Numbered from the stretch's first letter, positions 47,093 to 55,486 are shown. The stretch: 64,000 nt of DNA from Xenorhabdus miraniensis (GCF_002632615.1 NZ_NITZ01000022.1:1-64000); one strand, 5' to 3'. Notes: generated from the letters alone by a model not told the origin. A program made the numbers and translations.

Positions 47093-49859
47093 TGTGATCC
47101 GTGAGGTGAAGCTGAAAGCCAACGGTCAGTGGCAAGGCATACTTGCTAACATGGGGGCAGAAGTGCCCCTAAACCAGCATACCGCCTGCCCGGCATGTGG
47201 TGGTAAAGACCGGTTCCGCTTTGATGATAAGGATGGTAACGGCACATTCATTTGTAACCAGTGTGGTGCCGGTGATGGCCTCGATTTAGTTCAGCGAGTC
47301 TTAAGAGTCGGTGTGACTGAAGCAGCCAAAGAAGTGGCGGAGATTATCGGCATTGAGACCCGTTCAGACTATCAGCCGACCAGAAATGAAGCTCAGATTA
47401 AAATGCAGCAGGCACAACACAAAGAGCGACAAACACAAAGCCAAGCCAATGAGCGGACAGAGAAGCAAAAACGCTTTACCGAGCGATATAACCGCCTTTT
47501 ATCTCAGATCCAACAAGGTGAGTCTGTTTATCTGAATAACAAAGGGTTATCGGGCTTCACTGTGCCATTACTGGCGGACGGTTCGCTATTGATCCCACTG
47601 GTTGATGCTGATGGCACAGTCACAGGCGCACAAACGATCACGGCGGAGGGTAAAAAGCGCCTTGTCCCCGGCACGCAGAAAAAGGGGAGTTTTATCCCCT
47701 TATCAGCACTGACCGGAACGCCTGATACTGTTTTAATTGCCGAGGGCTATGCAACCGCATTAACCGTCAGTCAATTGCATGAGGGGCTGGTGCTGGCGGC
47801 GATTGATGAAGGGAATTTATCCGCTGTTGCTGAACAGGTCAGGGAACGGTGGCCAGACGCGAAAATCATTCTGGCGGCTGACAATGACTGGCACGGACCG
47901 GAAGAACGGGACAACAACGGCAGGCTGAAAAAGAACGTCGGCAAAATCTCAGCCGAGAAGACAGCCAAAGCTATCAACGGGTGGGTCACGTTACCCCCCA
48001 CAGAACACAAGGCTGATTGGGATGATTACCGTCAGCACCACGGCATTGAGGCAGCAAAACAGGCATTCAGTGACGGGTTGTATCAGGCAGGGGAAGAAAC
48101 ATCAATGTCAAAGGCCGTCACGATCCCTCTGGACGAACACCGAGAGAAACCCCGCGATCCCCTGATACCGTTTATTGATGTCCGTTCCGAGGGGGTTTTC
48201 TATGTCACCCCCAAATTGGACAAAGAGACCGGGGAAATCATCAAGCCGGAACAATGGTTATGTTCCCCTGTGGATGTCATCGGTACGGGCATTGATGAAA
48301 ATGATGAGCAATACCTGATTGTGCGCTGGCAGGCGAAAGGCAGCCAAACCCCCGTCATTAAAGGGATTGCGTCAGCCGATATTGGCGAGCGAGAGGGCTG
48401 GAGGATGCTCAAGGCGGGCGGGGTGCAGGTGACCACCAAAAGCAACCTCCGGGCCATTCTGGCGGACTGGCTGATCCGCAGCCACACCCGGGAAATCTGG
48501 AGCATGACCGCAAAATCAGGCTGGCATAAAGGGGCTTATATTATGCCGGACGGTACCGTGATTGGCGTACCCAGACAGCCGGTCCTGTTTAACGGGGGCA
48601 GTGCGGCGGCCAATGCTTACACGATGTCAGGCACCACGGAAAGCTGGCGTGAGCATGTGGCCCGGCTGGCAGAGAAGAACCCGTTTATGATGTTGGGGGT
48701 TGCCGTGGCGTTGGCGGCCCCGATGATCGGGATTGTGGGCGCTGACGGGTTTGGGGTTCATCTTTATGCCCAATCGACCGCCGGGAAAACCACCACGGCA
48801 GACATTGCCACCAGTCTGTACGGTAAAGCGGATGAACAACGGCTGACATGGTACGGCACGGCATTGGGGATCGCCAACGAGGCTCTGGCACACAATGACG
48901 GGCTGTTGTCACTCGACGAGGTGGGACAGGGGGCGAACCCAAAACATGTCCACACATCTGCCTATACCCTGTTTAACGGCAGGGGGAAAATACAGGGGGC
49001 CAAGGAAGGCGGCAACCGACCGTTGGCAAGCTGGCGCACGGTGGCGATCAGTACCGGGGAGAAAGATATCCCCACGTTCTTAATGGAAGCGGGTATTAAA
49101 ATCAATGCCGGGCAACTGGTGAGGTTACTGAATATCCCGATGGAAAGGGCCAAGAACTTACACGGTCTGGAGAACGGCAAGGCACATGCGGATGCCTTAA
49201 AGCGCGGCTGCCGTGAACATCATGGGGCCGCCGGGCGCGAATGGATCCGTTACTTGTCATCACACCATGAAGCCGCGAAACAGGCCTATGCCGACGCCCA
49301 GTCCCGGTGGAGTACGTTGATACCGGAAAGTTACGGGGAGCAGGTCCAAAGGGTCAGTGACCGCTTTGCCATACTGGAAGCTGCCTTGATGTTGGGGCGG
49401 GTGGTGACCGGCTGGAAGGAACAGGACTGCCGGGATGTCCTGCAATATATCTTTAATGTCTGGGTGGCTGAGTTCGGGGCAGGCAACAAAGAACTGGAAC
49501 AGATTGTTGAGCAGGCCGTTTCCTTTCTGAACGCCCATGGTATGAGCCGTTATGCCCCGTTGCCTTATGACGAGCGGGATTTACCCATCCGGGACTTAGC
49601 CGGGTACCGGGAAAAGAAAGGCATACATGATGATGATCCCGTCGTTTTCTATACGTTACCCGGCACCTTTAAACAGGAAATTGCCAAGGGGTTTAACCCG
49701 GACATGTTCGCCGATACGTTGGTAAAAAACGGCATACTCAGGAAGCCGGCCAGTGGAAGGAGCTTTCAGGGCAAGACTCCGCGCCTTAAGCACCTGGGGG
49801 GCATTCAGCAACGGGCTTATATCATGGTGTTAATGCCTGAATCAGACGAAGAAAAATAA
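47079..49859 (+). CDS. Primase-helicase, Zn-finger/Toprim plus DUF927
   Basis: A 926-residue replication protein. The N-terminal zinc finger (CPACGGKDRFRFDDKDGNGT, then CNQCGAGDGLDL) and the Toprim core (DTVLIAEGYATALTVSQLHE, then AKIILAADND) resemble P4 alpha primases. From about residue 365 a DUF927 domain follows, with Walker A-like STAGKTTT near 570 and Walker B LLSLDEVGQ near 610. The arrangement primes and unwinds DNA at the phage origin. The putative iteron origin lies immediately downstream. Confidence 0.92.
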   Translation: MKAIDVIREVKLKANGQWQGILANMGAEVPLNQHTACPACGGKDRFRFDDKDGNGTFICNQCGAGDGLDLVQRVLRVGVTEAAKEVAEIIGIETRSDYQPTRNEAQIKMQQAQHKERQTQSQANERTEKQKRFTERYNRLLSQIQQGESVYLNNKGLSGFTVPLLADGSLLIPLVDADGTVTGAQTITAEGKKRLVPGTQKKGSFIPLSALTGTPDTVLIAEGYATALTVSQLHEGLVLAAIDEGNLSAVAEQVRERWPDAKIILAADNDWHGPEERDNNGRLKKNVGKISAEKTAKAINGWVTLPPTEHKADWDDYRQHHGIEAAKQAFSDGLYQAGEETSMSKAVTIPLDEHREKPRDPLIPFIDVRSEGVFYVTPKLDKETGEIIKPEQWLCSPVDVIGTGIDENDEQYLIVRWQAKGSQTPVIKGIASADIGEREGWRMLKAGGVQVTTKSNLRAILADWLIRSHTREIWSMTAKSGWHKGAYIMPDGTVIGVPRQPVLFNGGSAAANAYTMSGTTESWREHVARLAEKNPFMMLGVAVALAAPMIGIVGADGFGVHLYAQSTAGKTTTADIATSLYGKADEQRLTWYGTALGIANEALAHNDGLLSLDEVGQGANPKHVHTSAYTLFNGRGKIQGAKEGGNRPLASWRTVAISTGEKDIPTFLMEAGIKINAGQLVRLLNIPMERAKNLHGLENGKAHADALKRGCREHHGAAGREWIRYLSSHHEAAKQAYADAQSRWSTLIPESYGEQVQRVSDRFAILEAALMLGRVVTGWKEQDCRDVLQYIFNVWVAEFGAGNKELEQIVEQAVSFLNAHGMSRYAPLPYDERDLPIRDLAGYREKKGIHDDDPVVFYTLPGTFKQEIAKGFNPDMFADTLVKNGILRKPASGRSFQGKTPRLKHLGGIQQRAYIMVLMPESDEEK

Positions 49860-49883
49860 TTTTTCATGTGAGGGCTAAAACAT

Positions 49884-49993
49884 GTTGTCTCAGTTGTCTC
49901 GGTTGTCTCATTTCCATTAACTCTATGAATTATATCTATTTATATTTTTAAATTGAGACAACCTGAGACAACAAACAGGGGTTTTGAGACAAC
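49884..49993. other. Putative replication origin with GTTGTCTC iterons
   Basis: Three tandem 9-bp copies GTTGTCTCA/GTTGTCTCG/GTTGTCTCA (49884-49910) are followed by an AT-rich spacer (49911-49953) and then three inverted copies TGAGACAAC (49954, 49964, 49985). Six copies of one octamer symmetrically around an AT-rich core, 25 bp after the primase stop, is the layout of a replicative origin or an initiator autoregulatory site. Confidence 0.68.
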
Positions 49994-50103
49994 AGCCTAT
50001 GACAGAGGCATGGGGGACCACAGAGACATGATGAAAGAAGGGGTTAAGTTGCCCCGTCAGAAAGAAAATAGCCTTATGGGCAGGCGGCCAAAGGAGTATG
50101 TGA

Positions 50104-50502
50104 ATGCGTAATATGCAGATGATATTAAGCCAGTGGGGCGCATGGGCTGGCGAGGGGAACAGTGCGGTTGACTGGGCACCGATTGCCGCCGGATTTAAAG
50201 GGTTGGCACCCAGCACCCGAAAGACCCGCGTCCAATGTTGTGATGATGACGGATTCGCTATCGATGCGGCTGTTCTGCGCTTGAAGAAACACAATCCTTA
50301 TTATTATCAGTTAATTGTGTTGCATTATATTAAAGCACTGCCACTCAGGCCAATGGGCACGAAATTAGGCATTTCTCATAACGAAGTCGCCAAACGATTA
50401 CAGGCCGCCGAGGGATTTATTGAGGGTGTACTGGCCGTTTCAGATGTCGTTTTGGAACTGGACAAAGGCGTGCAAAAAGAAACCGTTAATCGGGTTGCGT
50501 AA
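50104..50502 (+). CDS. Q: Antitermination protein Q (Phage_antitermQ family)
   Basis: 132 residues. The first part (MQMILSQWGAWAGEGNSAVD, then WAPIAAGFKGLAPSTRKTRV and QCCDDDGFAI) and the helix-turn-helix near the end (ISHNEVAKRLQAAEGFIEG) match the antitermination Q family. Q loads onto RNA polymerase at the late promoter and lets it read through terminators. The terminators that follow it, and those before the lysis and terminase genes, are the expected targets. Confidence 0.9.
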   Translation: MRNMQMILSQWGAWAGEGNSAVDWAPIAAGFKGLAPSTRKTRVQCCDDDGFAIDAAVLRLKKHNPYYYQLIVLHYIKALPLRPMGTKLGISHNEVAKRLQAAEGFIEGVLAVSDVVLELDKGVQKETVNRVA

Positions 50503-50566
50503 TTACAAAAGTCAGTATATTGTGATAAGAGTGATAGCAATGTCACACAGCTTATTGAATTTTCAG

Positions 50567-50589
50567 ACCTCGCTTTGGCGGGGTTTTTT
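50567..50589 (+). terminator. Terminator after Q (tR'-like)
   Basis: The stem CCTCGC/GCGGGG with a TTTG loop is followed by TTTTTT. A -35/-10 pair (TTGCGT, TATATT, 15 bp apart) lies 65 bp upstream, so the region may hold the late promoter with an early terminator, as in lambdoid PR'-tR'. Confidence 0.7.
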
Positions 50590-50681
50590 GTTGCCTGAAA
50601 TAAACATAAGACTTGCTGTTCGTTTTGGTCAGAGTTACATGTGTGTCTATGCACAATAACTGACCAAAGGTTTAAATTATC

Positions 50682-50882
50682 ATGCTAAAACATGAAGATA
50701 TGACAACAACAGCCGCTTTTGTTTTAGAAACCGTCCCCCGGTATGACTGGGCGTCTGTTTCTGCTGTTTCCACCCTGACGGGGCTATCCGCGCCGCGTTG
50801 CCAATTACTGTTAACTCAATTTTGTCTGGCTGGCCTGATGGAAAGCCGGGACAACGACACCTTTTTCAAGCGCTGTCCCTGA
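50682..50882 (+). CDS. Small winged-helix-like phage protein
   Basis: 66 residues (TTTAAFVLETVPRYDWASVS, then ALTGL-like LTGLSAPRCQLLLTQFCLAG), helical and with the spacing of a small winged helix. The start may be the ATG at 50682 or at 50700. It lies between Q and the methyltransferase gene. The evidence is the composition and position only. Confidence 0.5.
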   Translation: MLKHEDMTTTAAFVLETVPRYDWASVSAVSTLTGLSAPRCQLLLTQFCLAGLMESRDNDTFFKRCP

Positions 50883-50985
50883 CGGGGCCGTGTCTTAAGC
50901 GGTGAAAGGGACGGCGGGTGGTATTTAACAACGCCAGCCGTTCGCCTGTTCTGTGGCTTTTCAGAGAGCAAGCCAGCATCGACGC

Positions 50986-52035
50986 ATGGAAAATATTGTG
51001 AATTCAAGCGGTATCACATTAATTAACGACGACTCTCTGAAATTTATCAAAACCTTACCGGATAACTGTATCGACCTTATCGCGACTGACCCGCCTTACT
51101 TTCAGGTCAAAGACTGCAATTGGGATAATCAGTGGAGCGATGTCACGGCATATCTTGCGTGGCTGGAGGAACTACTGGCTGAATTCTGGCGGGTACTGAA
51201 ACCGAACGGTAGCCTGTATATGTTTTGCGGTTCCCGTCTGGCCTCTGATACCGAGCTGCTGGTACGTGAACGGTTTAATGTATTGAATCATATCATTTGG
51301 GCGAAACCGTCCGGCCCGTGGCGCAGGCAGAATAAAGAAAGCCTGCGGATGTATTTTCCGGCAACCGAACGCATCATTTTTGCTGAACATTATCAAGGAC
51401 CATATCACCCGAAAGGGGAGGGTTATTTCCGCCAATGCCGGGAACTGAAACAGTCGGTGTTTAAACCGTTAATAGATTACTTCCGTGATGCCCGAAAAGC
51501 GTTAGGTGTCACGGCAAAAGACATTCACTCTGCAACCGGTAAACAGATGGCCAGTCACTGGTTCAGCGACAGTCAATGGCAGTTACCCAATGAGACTGAC
51601 TATCAAAAGTTACAGGTACTGTTTGATCGTATCGCCCAAGAAAAGCACCAGCGTGGCGAACTGAACAAGCCCTATGATGAGCTGGTGGGAACTCACCTGA
51701 CATTATCGCGGCAGTATGAAGAACTACAGCAAGAATATGGCCTAATACGCCGTTCATTTACCGTCACCGCAGCCGTACCTTATACCGATGTCTGGCATTT
51801 TTCACCCGTGCAGTATTATCCGGGCAAACACCCCTGCGAAAAGCCGGCTGACTTGATGACGCATATTATCCGGTCCAGCAGCCGGGAAGGGGATTTGGTG
51901 GCAGACTTCTTTATGGGTTCCGGGGCGACATTGAAAGCGGCCTTGAAACTTAATCGTCGTGTGTTGGGTGTTGAACTGGAAGAAGAGCGGTTTAAGCAAA
52001 CGGAGCAAGAGATCAACGGGCAGTTGTCAACTTAG
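50986..52035 (+). CDS. DNA methyltransferase, beta class (adenine- or N4-cytosine-specific)
   Basis: The ATG at 50986 gives 349 residues. Motif IV is IATDPPYFQVKD near residue 35 and motif I is FFMGSGATLKAALK near 310, so the order (IV before I) is beta class. A DDSLKFIKTLPDNCIDLI start and the target-recognition insert in the middle (about 130-260, WFSDSQWQLPNETDYQKLQV) are as expected. Phage enzymes of this kind methylate phage DNA to avoid restriction. No restriction partner is adjacent, so it is an orphan. Confidence 0.92.
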   Translation: MENIVNSSGITLINDDSLKFIKTLPDNCIDLIATDPPYFQVKDCNWDNQWSDVTAYLAWLEELLAEFWRVLKPNGSLYMFCGSRLASDTELLVRERFNVLNHIIWAKPSGPWRRQNKESLRMYFPATERIIFAEHYQGPYHPKGEGYFRQCRELKQSVFKPLIDYFRDARKALGVTAKDIHSATGKQMASHWFSDSQWQLPNETDYQKLQVLFDRIAQEKHQRGELNKPYDELVGTHLTLSRQYEELQQEYGLIRRSFTVTAAVPYTDVWHFSPVQYYPGKHPCEKPADLMTHIIRSSSREGDLVADFFMGSGATLKAALKLNRRVLGVELEEERFKQTEQEINGQLST

Positions 52036-52192
52036 GGTTTACTACTCAATAAAGCATCATTGTCTTTCAAATTTTATGCCTATAGATGGGTAAGATTTCA
52101 TTGAGATAAAAATTTACCTTAAGTAAGTTTTTTGGTTATTTATCAGATAAATGAAATTGCCTTTATTAATTTAATCATTAAATGAGGTGCTT

Positions 52193-52948
52193 ATGTCTGA
52201 AGTTAATAATCCAGAAAAACAATGCAAAATTATTCCCGCACAATACAAGATTGATGCGGTAACAGCGCCTGTTGGTTCTTGTCCGTGGGCGATCATTCAG
52301 GTGTATCTGGGAAATAAATTACACCGTAGTGATTGGGATGCGCCGGGTGAACACATGCGCCTGACGTCTAATGAGCCTGTTTATATTGAAAAGAGCAATA
52401 AACATGATGAGTGGTTTCCGTGGCAGCCAACTCCCGATGACTTGATGGCGTGTGACTGGCATCTGGTGAAGTCTGGGTCAAAGCCACAGCAGATGGATTG
52501 CATGCTGGAGTTTGACCTAGAGGTAGGTACGGGTTCCTTTTCTAACAAAGATCAGATGTGGGGATATCTTGCTGATGCGGAATTTGAACCTGCGGGGGAA
52601 CATCTAGGTCCTTTCGGTACGCTGACTGGCATCCAGAATAAAACCGCTATCATAAAATTCTCATTGCTTGTCTGGGATGGGTTAAACCAGAAAATCTTTA
52701 TCCGTGTCTCTTCAGATAGCAATCAAGCCGGTTATCAGAAGCTGGTGGATTTATTTAAACAGAATCTCACAATAACGGTGGACGGAGTTCCTTATTCATT
52801 GGGTAGCAGTATCGACAGCCATCTATTTGGCAAGCACGAATACGAATTCATTGGCGAATATAGTAACGACGATGCTAAAAAGTTGGGTAGTCTGCTGCAA
52901 CAACAGAATGTAGGGGATTCATTGCCCTATTGTTTAAACTGGAAATAA
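52193..52948 (+). CDS. Tad2 (DUF2829)-like protein with C-terminal extension
   Basis: The ATG at 52193, with GAGGTG upstream, gives 251 residues. Residues about 25-95 follow the DUF2829/Tad2 pattern: CPWAIIQVYLGNKLHRSDWD, EHMRLTSNEPV and FPWQPTPDDLMACDWHLVKS, that is the characteristic PW-QPxxxDLxAxDW end. Tad2 proteins bind signalling nucleotides and block Thoeris defence; the same family is labelled MW1434 in some annotations. Here a 150-residue extension follows (DQMWGYLADAEFEPAGEHLG, then FGTLTGIQNKTAIIKFS) with no recognised family. Thoeris inhibition by this protein is inference. Confidence 0.72.
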   Translation: MSEVNNPEKQCKIIPAQYKIDAVTAPVGSCPWAIIQVYLGNKLHRSDWDAPGEHMRLTSNEPVYIEKSNKHDEWFPWQPTPDDLMACDWHLVKSGSKPQQMDCMLEFDLEVGTGSFSNKDQMWGYLADAEFEPAGEHLGPFGTLTGIQNKTAIIKFSLLVWDGLNQKIFIRVSSDSNQAGYQKLVDLFKQNLTITVDGVPYSLGSSIDSHLFGKHEYEFIGEYSNDDAKKLGSLLQQQNVGDSLPYCLNWK

Positions 52949-52976
52949 CCCACTTAAATCTACATTCTGAATTTTA

Positions 52977-53002
52977 GGCTGCACTTCGGTGTGGCCTTTT
53001 TT
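52977..53002 (+). terminator. Terminator after the Tad2-like gene
   Basis: An 8-bp stem GGCTGCAC/GTGTGGCC with a stable TTCG loop and TTTTTT follow the stop. It is a strong rho-independent terminator, lying in the late read-through path. Confidence 0.85.
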
Positions 53003-53040
53003 GTATCAGCTCACGGTAAAAATTTTTTAAGGTGATATAA

Positions 53041-53562
53041 ATGCATACTCTATTAGGATATAGCGAGATTAACACAATGATCACCTACGAAGATTTGCAG
53101 AACGCCGCCGAGGAAGCCAGTGAAAAAAAATTTTCTCATGCAGAAATATTAAGAAAATGTGTAGGCAATTTTATTGAATATTATCATCAATCGCTAGCCA
53201 TAGCGGCCAATCCTACCTTTTGCAATCACAAAGGGGAGGAAATGCAGATTATTACGTTGGGTGTGAGCGAACATAACGTATTCAAAGAAAAGTACTTGCA
53301 TGAACTCAAGCTATCGGATGATTTTACGCTCTCTTTCATGCTAAAAACTGTGATTGCCATGAAAGGTGTTCACCATACATGGATAGCCTCGCCAATAACG
53401 ATAAGCATGAATTCCGATGTGGTAACATTCACTTTTAATGACAATTCAGAAACAAAATCATGCCGGATCCCTCAAGGGAACACGTTAGCGATTTATAGTG
53501 AAGCGGCTGATATGTTGAAAATGATAACGATGAATATCATTAAACAAACTGCACCAAAATAA
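53041..53562 (+). CDS. Accessory protein of unknown function
   Basis: 173 residues; the ATG at 53041 has AAGGTGA upstream, and an internal ATG at 53077 (ITYEDLQNAAEEASEKKF) is also possible. It is AT-rich and mixed alpha/beta, with two Cys/His-rich areas (ILRKCVGNFIEYYHQ, NPTFCNHKGEEMQI). No family is recognised. It lies alone between the Tad2-like gene and the lysis cassette, in a region typical for cargo. Confidence 0.68.
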   Translation: MHTLLGYSEINTMITYEDLQNAAEEASEKKFSHAEILRKCVGNFIEYYHQSLAIAANPTFCNHKGEEMQIITLGVSEHNVFKEKYLHELKLSDDFTLSFMLKTVIAMKGVHHTWIASPITISMNSDVVTFTFNDNSETKSCRIPQGNTLAIYSEAADMLKMITMNIIKQTAPK

Positions 53563-53877
53563 CGAACGTAATGACAAGTTCAAGGCTGCCTGTGGGTAGT
53601 CATAGATGTTTGCAGATTGGAATATAATCAACAAAAACAATCAAATAGAAGCTAAGGAATATTTTTAGGAATATTTCGTGGTTGGTTTTGTTGTTTCGCT
53701 CTATTTTAATTCGCCGCCGCAATTTCTCAACACTCCAATCCTATTGCGGTCGGCACCCTAACTCATTGAAACTAATCCGATATCGGAATTCCGATAACGG
53801 CATTTCCTATTAACTACAACTCACAGGGGCGACCATAGCTCACCCCACGGACGCCCATTGTTCAGATGGGGTGGATT
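53563..53877 (+). promoter_or_regulatory. Intergenic region upstream of the lysis cassette
   Basis: No ORF is seen in these 315 bp. A CCGATATCGG palindrome followed by AATTCCGATAACGG (about 53777-53803) suggests a regulator site or a stem. The sequence then runs into the holin start. No promoter can be named with confidence. Confidence 0.4.
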
Positions 53878-54213
53878 ATGCGCATGACTGAAAAAAACAC
53901 CGAGTTCTGGATTCAGGTCTGGGACTGGATATTAATTAACGCGCCCCTGATTGCGGGGGTACTGCTGGCTGCCATGACGGCATTCACTCGCGAGAAAAGA
54001 GAGGGGGCAGGATGGAAAGCCTCATTGGCCGAAGCGTTTATCTGTGCAGCAATCAGTGTCGGCATTATTAACGCGCTGGAATGGGCGAACCTGCCACTCA
54101 GTCTGGCTCAGTTCTTTGGGGTACTCATTGGCTTTTTGGGCACCAAGAAGATTGGGTCAGTGGTTGATGCGGTCTTTACCTTCTTCAAGAACAAGTTTGG
54201 GGTGAACAGATGA
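53878..54213 (+). CDS. Lambda-family holin
   Basis: I start at the ATG at 53878 (GGGGTGG upstream), giving 111 residues. The start reads MRMTEKN, two Met codons separated by a basic residue like the dual-start MKM of lambda S, which there makes holin and antiholin. Three hydrophobic helices follow (INAPLIAGVLLAAMTAF, AEAFICAAISVGIINAL, QFFGVLIGFLGTKKIGSVVD). It pores the inner membrane at a set time and releases or activates the endolysin. Confidence 0.86.
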   Translation: MRMTEKNTEFWIQVWDWILINAPLIAGVLLAAMTAFTREKREGAGWKASLAEAFICAAISVGIINALEWANLPLSLAQFFGVLIGFLGTKKIGSVVDAVFTFFKNKFGVNR

Positions 54214-54437
54214 ACAAAAAAATGCTTGGCGTGAATGTTCTTCCTCTGGTTGTGATGCTGCATCAAGCTCGCCGTTGGTGGACGCTGCGCAAACTGCGAA
54301 GTCATTGGCGACAAGAACAAAAATTTGCGAAGCGATATCGCCAGCACAAATGGGCGCGTGGGGTTTTCAATATTGAATGGAATTACTGGCTCCTCAAAAT
54401 TTCTGCACGTGCCAAGCAAGAACAGGGGGTAATCTAG
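54210..54437 (+). CDS. Basic protein between holin and endolysin
   Basis: 75 residues, very basic and Trp/Arg-rich (LRKLRSHWRQEQKFAKRYRQ). It overlaps the holin by 4 bp and the endolysin GTG by 1 bp. It has a hydrophobic start (KKMLGVNVLPLVVMLHQ). A lysis accessory such as an antiholin is possible by position only. Confidence 0.6.
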   Translation: MNKKMLGVNVLPLVVMLHQARRWWTLRKLRSHWRQEQKFAKRYRQHKWARGVFNIEWNYWLLKISARAKQEQGVI

Positions 54438-54832
54438 TGAGCAGAGGTATTCGCAATAATAATCCGGGCAATATCCGCCACGGGGATAAATGGCAGGGAC
54501 TGTGCAGCAGACAGACGGATAAGTCATTCTGTCAGTTCACCGCACCGGAATACGGCATTCGCGCCATGCTGATTATCCTGCGCAATTATGTGAAGCGCTA
54601 CGGTGACAAGAACATTCGCCAGTTTATTTCCCGCTGGGCGCCACCAAACGAGAATGACACAGAAAACTACATTGCGTATGTGAGCCGTGCGGTTGGTGTT
54701 TCCAGTGATGCAGTCATCGATGTCTACCACCAACCCACCATGACAGCATTGGTTACCGCCATGATAAAGATGGAGAACGGCAGGCAACCTTATTCCGAGG
54801 CGACGTTTGAGAAAGCGTTTGAGTTGTTGTGA
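54437..54832 (+). CDS. Endolysin-like (RNNNPGNIR-type murein hydrolase)
   Basis: From the GTG at 54437 the product is 131 residues beginning SRGIRNNNPGNIRHGDKWQG, a motif typical of a family of phage murein-degrading enzymes. The middle (FTAPEYGIRAMLIILRNYVK) and NIRQFISRWAPPNENDTENYIA complete the pattern. No signal peptide is seen, so it depends on the holin. The gene overlaps its neighbours by 1 and 4 bp. The exact bond cut is not certain. Confidence 0.8.
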   Translation: MSRGIRNNNPGNIRHGDKWQGLCSRQTDKSFCQFTAPEYGIRAMLIILRNYVKRYGDKNIRQFISRWAPPNENDTENYIAYVSRAVGVSSDAVIDVYHQPTMTALVTAMIKMENGRQPYSEATFEKAFELL

Positions 54833-55275
54833 AGTGGTATCACATACTGATTATTGTAGCGGTCTCAGCTTTTGCAGGGTTATTGGATCACCTGATAGAT
54901 AAAAACAAAAAGCTGGACAGCGACAATGCTCAACTCAGCAAAGCCCTGTCAGAACAAGTCGCCATCAACACCACCCAGCAAGAGCGGATAAAGCACCTTG
55001 CAGAACAGGATGCAAAGCACCTACAGGAGCTAAAGAATGCCAAGAGTAAAATTGATGAGCTTCACACTGCTTCTCTTGCTCATCCTGAGCGGGTGTACAT
55101 CCAAGCCAAGTGTCCAGTGCCTAAAACCACTGCCCCCTCCGGCGTGGATGATGCAGCCACCGCCCGACCTACAGACTCCGCTATCCGAAATTATTGTCTA
55201 CTCCGAGGGCGCATTGCCACCTCAGAGCAAATGATACTGGGGTTGCAGGAATATGTTAGGACGCAGTGTGGGTGA
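54829..55275 (+). CDS. Inner-membrane spanin Rz
   Basis: A GTG start overlapping the endolysin stop gives 148 residues: an N-terminal transmembrane helix (YHILIIVAVSAFAGLLDHLI), a coiled-coil periplasmic part and a C-terminus closely similar to the Rz of the Mu-like prophage. The nested Rz1 gene lies within it. The pair completes lysis by fusing the two membranes. Confidence 0.9.
   Translation: MKWYHILIIVAVSAFAGLLDHLIDKNKKLDSDNAQLSKALSEQVAINTTQQERIKHLAEQDAKHLQELKNAKSKIDELHTASLAHPERVYIQAKCPVPKTTAPSGVDDAATARPTDSAIRNYCLLRGRIATSEQMILGLQEYVRTQCG
55037..55234 (+). CDS. Outer-membrane spanin lipoprotein Rz1 (nested in Rz)
   Basis: A 65-residue frame inside Rz in a different phase: signal and lipobox KLMSFTLLLLLILSGC, then a proline-rich part (LKPLPPPAWMMQPPPDLQ). 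The mature sequence is nearly the same as the Rz1 at 21318-21515. Confidence 0.88.
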   Translation: MPRVKLMSFTLLLLLILSGCTSKPSVQCLKPLPPPAWMMQPPPDLQTPLSEIIVYSEGALPPQSK

Positions 55276-55276
55276 G

Positions 55277-55301
55277 AGGACGGCAAGAGTACTACCGTCC
55301 T
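55277..55301. terminator. Hairpin terminator between Rz and the minus-strand small gene
   Basis: Stem AGGACGG (55277-55283) and CCGTCCT (55295-55301) with an 11-base loop lie between convergent genes. On the plus strand a weak T-rich tail follows. Confidence 0.65.
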
Positions 55302-55312
55302 ACTCAGTTTTA

Positions 55313-55486
55313 TTATAAACACCATACGTAATTTAATACCCCCGGATGTACCTTTGTGCATTGAACTAAACAGCTGCTCCATGCTGAGCTGCCTGGAGTA
55401 AACATCGAGCAAGTCATAGCATAGGTCTGCATTGAAGCAAGAAGAGTAGAGCCTGCCAACAGGTAAAGAAGAAGGTATTTTTTCAT
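55313..55486 (-). CDS. Small secreted cysteine-rich protein (moron-like)
   Basis: The ATG at 55486 has GGTGG upstream and gives 57 residues. A Sec signal (KKYLLLYLLAGSTLLASMQT, cleaved probably after TYA) leaves a mature peptide of about 30 residues with four cysteines (MTCSMF, SSCLVQC and VWCL). It lies on the strand opposite to the lysis and head operons, as independently expressed moron genes often do. No family is recognised. Confidence 0.6.
   Translation of the reverse strand: MKKYLLLYLLAGSTLLASMQTYAMTCSMFTPGSSAWSSCLVQCTKVHPGVLNYVWCL

Noticed and set aside
49884..49993. CRISPR array
   Set aside because: The repeat unit is only 8-9 bp with no constant spacers, and half of the copies are inverted. 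No cas genes are present. An origin or binding array fits better.
40590..50000. A P4-like satellite element
   Set aside because: The early genes look P4-type, but Q, lysis genes, terminase, portal and capsid genes follow in the same element, so it carries its own virion genes.
52193..52948. Type I toxin of the MW1434 group
   Set aside because: DUF2829 proteins carry that older label, but this protein is long and soluble and lies in a phage anti-defence context, so the toxin name is not supported.
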